Below are positions 7,094 through 10,934 of a stretch of 10,934 nucleotides of DNA, one piece after another (position 1 is the stretch's first letter; every line of letters begins with the position of its first letter). The notes beneath the pieces were generated by a model. The model had not been told where the DNA came from. It did not search any database and saw nothing but the letters and a program-made list of their open reading frames with translations. Both the position numbers and the translations under genes were made by a program. This DNA is from Caldisericota bacterium (GTDB taxonomy: Bacteria; Caldisericota; Caldisericia; B22-G15): contig QMOO01000028.1 in the NCBI GenBank assembly GCA_003648245.1, forward strand, positions 1-10,934, in the 5' to 3' direction.

Positions 7094-7876
7094 TTAAACA
7101 AGTTTCACACTAAATAGATTCTCAAAATTTTTTGTTGTTACCTCCATGAGCTTCTCCATGGACACCCTTTTTAACCTGCTAATTTCGTGAGCAGTTATTA
7201 TCATGAAGGAGGGTTCATTTCTTTTTCCTCTCTTTCCCTGAGGTGGGAGATAGGGTGAATCTGTTTCAATAAGAATTCTCTCTAGGGGTGCAAATTTAAC
7301 TGCCTCCCTTAACCTATCGTTCTTTGGATATGTTAGGGGTCCGCCTATGCCAATATAAAAGCCCATCCTTATTACTTCCGTCATTCTATCTGGTCCATGA
7401 TTAAAACAATGAAAAACTCCCCTTAGCTTCCCCTTATACCTTCTCACAATACTTACAACATCAGGGAATGCATCTCTTTCATGAATGACTATGGGAAGGT
7501 TCATGGAAATGGCAAACTCAATTTGACTAACAAAAACCTCTTTTTGTTTTTCTTTTGGTGAAAGATTCCTGAAATAGTCAAGCCCAATCTCTCCTATGGC
7601 AACAATCTTTTTGTTTTTTTCTATAAGTTTCTTAAAAAGAGAAAGGTCTTCATCAACGAACTCTTTTGCATCGTGAGGATGAAAACCAATGGAGGAGAAA
7701 ATAAAAGGGTTGTTCATTGATATGTCACTTGAAGATAAGGAGGACTCTCTATCATAGGAAATGTTTAGAAAATACTTTATATTAACCTCACCTGCTCTTT
7801 TTATTACATCCTCTCTATCTTCATCAAAAACATTCATACTAAGGTGAACATGTGAATCAACAAAAAATCTTTTCAT
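7094..7876 (-). CDS. tatD: TatD-family metal-dependent hydrolase (deoxyribonuclease)
   Basis: This 260-residue cytosolic protein is the usual length for TatD. All expected metal ligands are present: His9 and His11 (DSHVHL), Glu96 (GEIGLDYF), His132 (IVIHERDA), His156 (VFHCFNH) and Asp206 (ETDSPYLPP). A GKRGKRNEP segment follows, matching the family's R-N-P motif. TatD enzymes are Mg-dependent 3'-5' exonucleases active on single-stranded DNA and RNA, linked to DNA repair and RNA turnover. The exact subfamily member (TatD, YcfH or YjjV type) cannot be fixed. The ATG at 7876 has no Shine-Dalgarno. An extended -10 (TGATAAAAT) ends 7 bases before it, suggesting a leaderless mRNA starting just beyond the terminator of the upstream gene. 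Confidence 0.93.
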   Translation of the reverse strand: MKRFFVDSHVHLSMNVFDEDREDVIKRAGEVNIKYFLNISYDRESSLSSSDISMNNPFIFSSIGFHPHDAKEFVDEDLSLFKKLIEKNKKIVAIGEIGLDYFRNLSPKEKQKEVFVSQIEFAISMNLPIVIHERDAFPDVVSIVRRYKGKLRGVFHCFNHGPDRMTEVIRMGFYIGIGGPLTYPKNDRLREAVKFAPLERILIETDSPYLPPQGKRGKRNEPSFMIITAHEISRLKRVSMEKLMEVTTKNFENLFSVKLV

Positions 7877-7883
7877 GCATAAA

Positions 7884-7892
7884 ATTTTATCA
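7884..7892 (-). promoter_or_regulatory. Extended -10 promoter element for tatD
   Basis: TGATAAAAT on the minus strand ends 7 bases before the tatD ATG. It begins two bases after the T-tract of the preceding terminator, so any -35 would lie inside the terminator stem, and none is seen there. Confidence 0.45.
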
Positions 7893-7893
7893 T

Positions 7894-7927
7894 AAAAAAG
7901 AAAAAGGGGCTCAATTTGAGCCCCTTT
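7894..7927 (-). terminator. Strong intrinsic terminator of the LTxxQ-repeat gene
   Basis: A perfect 11-base-pair stem (arms 7917-7927 and 7903-7913, AAAGGGGCTCA against TGAGCCCCTTT) has a 3-base loop. On the minus strand it is followed directly by TTTTTCTTTTTT. It lies 16 bases after the stop of the gene at 7944. Confidence 0.9.
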
Positions 7928-7943
7928 AATCTATATTAACTAC

Positions 7944-8840
7944 TTACCTAACCATACCCGGAGAGAGGAAGAATATGGATGTTGGAAGGTTCTTTCTCTG
8001 CTCTGGAGTGAGAAGATGTACGATGTTAAGGTACATATCCTTTCTTAAAGATAGAACTTCATTCAGTTTTGCCCTTACAGTTGAAATGGAGTTTCTTAGA
8101 GCAGTCTCATCGAGGGGGTCCTTTGAAACAATTTCTTTTTCATTCTTTGCATTCTCCTTAAGCTCCTTTAAGATTCCTCTCTCATTCTCTGCTTCTGTCT
8201 TTATCATTTCAATGAAGCTATCCTTCTGTTCGTCTGTAAGTTCAAGCTTCTTAATGAGAAATCCTGTTTTCTTTCTTATCTCATACTTTACAAACTTTAC
8301 CCTTTCTTCCCTTATAAGCTCGTTAAGAGTCTCTTTCTGCTCCTCTGTCAGGTTAAGTTTCTTTGCAAGAAGCAACCAATCTCTTATTCTGTTCCTTAGT
8401 CTCTCCTCTGCAGGGTTTTTCTCTCTTTTTCTTATGTATCTACCTGTAAGGAAACCAAGAGATGAAAGATACTTCTCCCTCTGCTCAGGTGTTAACACCT
8501 TTTCAATTTCAACAAAGGCGTCCTCTCTTAAGCCCATAATCTCATTTATGTAACCGATGTTCTTGTTGATGAGGTTTTCAAGCTTAGATTCATCTAAAGT
8601 TTCTGCGTCAAGAACAGCTCTTTCTTCATCTCTTGCTGTCTTAATCTTTTCAAGAACAGGTTTTACCTTATCTCTTAAATCCTCCATTATTCCCTTTATC
8701 TCTTCCTTCTGCTCATCTGTTAGGTTCAGACCCTTATCCAACGAATTCTTACCCATTTCATTGTAGGCGTAAATACCTCCTATTCCTAAAGAAATCACCA
8801 GTCCTAAGATTATTAGCCCTATCAAAAGTTTTCTACTCAT
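7944..8840 (-). CDS. Exported LTxxQ-repeat (Spy/CpxP/ZraP-like) protein with duplicated domain
   Basis: This is a 298-residue, charged, mostly helical protein with an N-terminal signal peptide or membrane anchor (about 5-26). Five LTxxQ motifs stand at 40-44, 116-120, 164-168, 201-205 and 277-281. The outer pairs are each exactly 76 residues apart and flank matching segments (LDESKL...LTPEQREKYL and LDETAL...LTPEQRKNL), so the protein is an internal duplication with one extra motif in the linker. LTxxQ proteins include the periplasmic chaperone Spy, the stress sensor CpxP and the metal-responsive ZraP/CnrX. Here the likely role is outside the cytoplasmic membrane in envelope or metal stress, but the substrate is unknown. 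AAGGAGGTGA sits before the ATG. The gene is monocistronic, with a strong terminator, and is divergent from the ChrB-domain gene. Confidence 0.88.
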   Translation of the reverse strand: MSRKLLIGLIILGLVISLGIGGIYAYNEMGKNSLDKGLNLTDEQKEEIKGIMEDLRDKVKPVLEKIKTARDEERAVLDAETLDESKLENLINKNIGYINEIMGLREDAFVEIEKVLTPEQREKYLSSLGFLTGRYIRKREKNPAEERLRNRIRDWLLLAKKLNLTEEQKETLNELIREERVKFVKYEIRKKTGFLIKKLELTDEQKDSFIEMIKTEAENERGILKELKENAKNEKEIVSKDPLDETALRNSISTVRAKLNEVLSLRKDMYLNIVHLLTPEQRKNLPTSIFFLSPGMVR

Positions 8841-8908
8841 GCTTCACCTCCTTCGCCCATATATACACCAGACTCCCAACTTTGTTACGCAATAAGCAAA
8901 CCACCTAA

Positions 8909-8937
8909 TTGACAAAAATATTTTATGGGAATAATAT
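8909..8937 (+). promoter_or_regulatory. Promoter of the ChrB-domain gene
   Basis: A perfect -35 TTGACA (8909-8914) is followed by a 17-base spacer and TAATAT (8932-8937) as -10. A leader of about 30 bases carries GAAAGGAGG (8961-8969) ahead of the ATG at 8975. It lies in the 134-base divergent region shared with the LTxxQ gene. Confidence 0.65.
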
Positions 8938-8974
8938 TACCCTGTTAAAATCTCGAGTTTGAAAGGAGGCAAAT

Positions 8975-9400
8975 ATGAAGTGGGTAACAAGAGAAAGGGT
9001 TCATGTGGATAGAGTTGCATGTCCATGGCTCATCAAGAGGTTTATTGATCCTGATGCAGAGTTTGTCTTTGTACCAAGGGATACCGATCCAAAAACAATA
9101 AAAGATGGGATTCCCTTTGATATGAAGGGTGTTGAATTGGGCCATCACGATGGTAAATGCTCCTTTGATGCCTTCATGGAGAAGTACAAACTTGACGACC
9201 CTGCACTCAAAAAGATACAGCAGATTGTAAGGGAAGCAGATACAGATGTTGAAAATCCCTCACCTCTTGCCATTGCCCTCGATGTTTTTGGAAGAGGTTA
9301 CAGATTGATAACAAAGGATGATTACGAAACACTGGAGAAGGAGTTCTACCTTTACGATGCCCTCTATGCCTACTTCAAAGACCAGATCGAGAAAAAATAA
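8975..9400 (+). CDS. Stand-alone ChrB C-terminal-domain protein
   Basis: This 141-residue soluble protein matches the C-terminal domain of ChrB (chromate resistance protein family). It opens WVTRERVHVDRVACPWLIKRFIDP, continues with ELGHHDGKCSFDAF (54-67) and DPALKKIQQIVREAD (75-89), and ends with a tyrosine-rich helix. Candidate metal-binding residues are His10, Asp12, Cys16, His57/His58 and Cys62; this is inferred from conservation, not shown. Full ChrB proteins of about 300 residues regulate the ChrA chromate exporter in some bacteria. This one lacks the N-terminal half and no chrA is in the window, so a chromate role is not established. It has a strong Shine-Dalgarno and its own promoter, and is followed by two tRNA genes. 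Confidence 0.88.
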   Translation: MKWVTRERVHVDRVACPWLIKRFIDPDAEFVFVPRDTDPKTIKDGIPFDMKGVELGHHDGKCSFDAFMEKYKLDDPALKKIQQIVREADTDVENPSPLAIALDVFGRGYRLITKDDYETLEKEFYLYDALYAYFKDQIEKK

Positions 9401-9420
9401 ACAATGATAACAACATAGGG

Positions 9421-9449
9421 TTGAACAAGCCCATATTTCTTGGTATAAA
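9421..9449 (+). promoter_or_regulatory. Promoter of the tRNA-Cys/tRNA-Leu pair
   Basis: TTGAAC (9421-9426), a 17-base spacer and TATAAA (9444-9449) preceded by TGG make a good -35 plus extended -10. Transcription would start just before tRNA-Cys at 9460. Confidence 0.7.
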
Positions 9450-9459
9450 TTTAAGGGAA

Positions 9460-9535
9460 GGCGGCATAGCCAAGTGGCTAAGGCGACGGTCTGCAAAACC
9501 GTTATGCGCCGGTTCGAATCCGGCTGCCGCCTCCA
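9460..9535 (+). tRNA. tRNA-Cys (anticodon GCA)
   Basis: This is a complete 76-base cloverleaf with encoded CCA. The acceptor stem is GGCGGCA with TGCCGCC. The D stem is GCC/GGC, the anticodon stem ACGGT/ACCGT has loop CTGCAAA (anticodon GCA), and the T stem GCCGG/CCGGC has loop TTCGAAT. The discriminator base is U, as expected for cysteine tRNA. Confidence 0.97.
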
Positions 9536-9545
9536 TAAAAGTCAG

Positions 9546-9633
9546 GCCGGAGTGGCGGAATAGGCAGACGCAAGGGACTTAAAATCCCTCGGGTGAATAG
9601 CCCGTGTGGGTTCGATTCCCACCTCCGGCACCA
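9546..9633 (+). tRNA. tRNA-Leu (anticodon UAA)
   Basis: This is an 88-base class II tRNA with encoded CCA. The acceptor stem is GCCGGAG with CTCCGGC and discriminator A. The anticodon stem AGGGA/TCCCT has loop CTTAAAA, giving anticodon UAA. The long variable arm (CGGG...CCCG) is typical of leucine tRNA. It lies 10 bases after tRNA-Cys and is probably cotranscribed. Confidence 0.97.
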
Positions 9634-9672
9634 CTTTTATACACATTTAAATTCTCTCTTTTAATTTAAAAA

Positions 9673-9681
9673 TGATAAAAT
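9673..9681 (+). promoter_or_regulatory. Possible extended -10 promoter element for the hrgA-like gene
   Basis: TGATAAAAT has the same form as the element before tatD on the other strand. It lies about 140 bases before the hrgA-like ATG, so the mRNA would have a leader of about 134 bases. No clear -35 is seen, and the 9634-9822 gap is very AT-rich, so chance is a real alternative. I see nothing else firm in this 189-base gap. Confidence 0.35.
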
Positions 9682-9822
9682 AAATAAAGTTCACCTATGT
9701 AATGAGAGGAGAGAGAATCAGTAAAATTAAAATGGAGGCGTATCTTAAATGTATTAGGAAGGATAAAAACAATTCAGATATACCTCAGTTAAGTGAAATT
9801 ACTAAAAAAGGGTGTATGAAAC

Positions 9823-10752
9823 ATGAAAAAACTTACATTTAAAGAGTTAGCACAAAAAATTCTTGAAGAAGAAAGGAGACCTCTTACCGTAGCGGAGATT
9901 TGGGATATAGCGATAAAAAAAGGATATGATCAATTATGCGACACTCAGGGGAAAACACCATGGAGGACCATTGGTGCACAGATATATGTGGATATAAAGA
10001 ATAACCCAGATTCACTTTTTGTAAAAATTGATTCTAAACCCAGAAAATTTTTTCTAAAGACTCTTGTTTCAGAAGATAAATTAAAAGAGATAGAAGAAAG
10101 AGAAAAAGGTAAAATAAAACCTCCTAAGAAATTAGGATATACTGAAAGGGAGTTGCACCCTTTCCTGACATATTTTGCTTACACATATATGAATGTTTAT
10201 ACTAAGACAATATATCATGAAAAATCAAATAAAAGAAGATATGCTCAATGGCTTCATCCAGATATAGTAGGAGTATATTTCCCGATTGAAGAATGGAAAA
10301 GTGAAATTATAGATTTTGCAAAAGAGGTTGGTTCTCCATCCGTAATTTTATATTCTTTTGAAATTAAGAAAGAGCTTGGTTTTCACAATCTTAGAGAATC
10401 TTTTTTCCAGGCTGTATCTAATTCCTCATGGGCAAATGAGGGCTACTTAGTAACTGCAAATCTATATCAAGATGACGAACTATTATCTGAGCTTAAAAGA
10501 CTATCTGCTGCTTTTGGTATAGGAATTATTAGATTAAATATTGATGATCCGGATTCCTCAGAAATCATCCTGCCAGCGAAACACAAGAAGGAATTAGATT
10601 GGGAGACCATGAATAAACTAGCAGATGAAAATCCAGATTTTAAAGAATTCCTAAAAAGAATAAAGATAGATCTTTCAAGCAAGGAAATCAGAAAAGAAAA
10701 ATACGATAAAGTTTATAAAAGCGAGGAACTAATAGAGAGACTTAAGAAATGA
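9823..10752 (+). CDS. hrgA: HrgA-like protein: HARE-HTH domain fused to a probable PD-(D/E)xK nuclease-like domain
   Basis: This is a 309-residue soluble protein. Residues about 5-80 match the HARE-HTH fold: LAQKILEEERRPLTVAEIW, GKTPWRTIGAQIYVDI and the FVKID...RKFFL wing. The rest matches the HrgA (COG2958) family as I remember it. It contains YHEKSNK (131-137), WLHPDIVGVYFP (143-154), YSFEIKKELGFHNLRESF (177-194), QAVSNSSWANEGYLV (196-210) and FGIGIIRLN (231-239). Asp147 and Glu180-x-Lys182 are spaced like the active site of PD-(D/E)xK nucleases (inference). HrgA was named in Helicobacter pylori as a gene that can replace a restriction endonuclease, and HARE-HTH domains are predicted to sense modified DNA. 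No methyltransferase is in the window, so a restriction role is unproven. The ribosome site is weak (AAGGG about 9 bases before ATG). A palindromic terminator follows. Confidence 0.85.
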   Translation: MKKLTFKELAQKILEEERRPLTVAEIWDIAIKKGYDQLCDTQGKTPWRTIGAQIYVDIKNNPDSLFVKIDSKPRKFFLKTLVSEDKLKEIEEREKGKIKPPKKLGYTERELHPFLTYFAYTYMNVYTKTIYHEKSNKRRYAQWLHPDIVGVYFPIEEWKSEIIDFAKEVGSPSVILYSFEIKKELGFHNLRESFFQAVSNSSWANEGYLVTANLYQDDELLSELKRLSAAFGIGIIRLNIDDPDSSEIILPAKHKKELDWETMNKLADENPDFKEFLKRIKIDLSSKEIRKEKYDKVYKSEELIERLKK

Positions 10753-10775
10753 AGTTATGTTGGTCTTCCAATAAT

Positions 10776-10799
10776 AGCCAGATATCTGGCTTCATTTTT
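10776..10799 (+). terminator. Probable intrinsic terminator of the hrgA-like gene
   Basis: A perfect 16-base palindrome (AGCCAGATATCTGGCT, 10776-10791) can form a 6-base-pair stem with an AUAU loop. It is followed by TCATTTTTA. It lies 23 bases after the hrgA-like stop. The U-run is short, so strength is moderate. Confidence 0.5.
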
Positions 10800-10890
10800 A
10801 GCTATGCTCAAACTTGCTCCACTTACGCTCTGCGAACTTTATATATCCCCGAAGCATTATCTGAAATTACATTTAAGGGGAGAGGAGATT

Positions 10891-10934
10891 ATGAATAAGA
10901 TATGTCACAAACCTATTAGTATTATTCATTCTAC
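10891..10934 (+). CDS. Start of a gene cut by the right edge, possibly TrmO (tRNA m6t6A37 methyltransferase)
   Basis: An ATG at 10891 follows a strong ribosome site (GGGGAGAGGAG, 10877-10887). Only 14 full codons are present, reading MNKICHKPISIIHS. The PIxxIHS pattern resembles the N-terminus of TrmO/TsaA (usually PIGxIHSP), an enzyme that methylates t6A37 in some tRNAs. With so few residues this is a suggestion only, but the start itself looks real. A loose promoter (TTGCTC at 10814 and TTTATA at 10838) may lie upstream in the otherwise featureless 10800-10876 stretch. Confidence 0.4.
   Translation, partial: MNKICHKPISIIHS

Noticed and set aside
7975..8553. Long plus-strand reading frame opposite the LTxxQ gene
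   Set aside because: It is a serine/phenylalanine-rich shadow of the Lys/Glu-rich LTxxQ protein, with no ribosome site and no recognisable domain.
8917..8938. Operator-like inverted repeat (AATATT on both sides) over the ChrB-gene promoter
   Set aside because: Only the self-complementary AATATT ends match. The inner bases do not continue the symmetry, and AT-rich sequence produces this often.
9418..9432. Terminator of the ChrB-domain gene
   Set aside because: GGGTTGAACAAGCCC can form only a 5-base-pair stem with a G-U pair, has no clear U-run, and overlaps the -35 of the tRNA promoter.
9546..10934. Integration of a mobile element at the tRNA-Leu gene
   Set aside because: The hrgA-like gene beside a tRNA suggested an island, but I see no repeat of the tRNA 3' end downstream, no integrase and no transposase within the window.

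Overview
This AT-rich window comes from a bacterium I cannot place with confidence. It has AGA/AGG-rich arginine codons, tightly packed operons and frequent 4-base ATGA/GTGA overlaps. A lipid-phosphate acyltransferase/DegV set suggests Gram-positive-type lipid metabolism. The exported LTxxQ-repeat protein and the SpoIID-type protein in a genome region with no other sporulation gene fit a deep-branching, possibly anaerobic or thermophilic lineage (for example Caldisericota- or Dictyoglomota-like). That placement is inference only.

Positions 1-8840 are read entirely on the minus strand, as a series of short operons. Going downstream (right to left), the first is a single gene for an exported LTxxQ-repeat protein (7944-8840), closed by a strong intrinsic terminator. 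Next come tatD (7094-7876) and an ABC-2 exporter pair (6346-7065 and 5051-6349). These are followed by cvpA-like, spoIID-like and queA genes (1767-5009), joined by overlapping start and stop codons. Last is a DegV/FakB-like, plsY-like and fakA-like cassette (1-1716) that runs off the left edge. Its three genes also overlap, and together they suggest a fatty-acid-activation route: FakB presents a fatty acid, FakA phosphorylates it and PlsY transfers the acyl phosphate to glycerol-3-phosphate.

From 8975 onward the genes are on the plus strand. A stand-alone ChrB-C-terminal-domain protein (8975-9400) is divergent from the LTxxQ gene. It is followed by tRNA-Cys(GCA) and tRNA-Leu(UAA) under a good promoter. 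Then comes an HrgA-like protein (9823-10752) that joins a HARE-HTH domain to a probable PD-(D/E)xK nuclease fold, followed by a palindromic terminator. The first codons of a gene that may encode TrmO lie at the right edge (10891 onward).

A recurring signal across the window is a -10 box (often the extended TGn form) lying only 6-7 bases before the start codon of genes that lack a Shine-Dalgarno sequence (tatD, cvpA, degV). Internal operon genes do have Shine-Dalgarno sequences. This suggests leaderless transcripts for several lead genes. No gene-free stretch exceeds 300 bases, and I see no CRISPR array, insertion sequence or rRNA.
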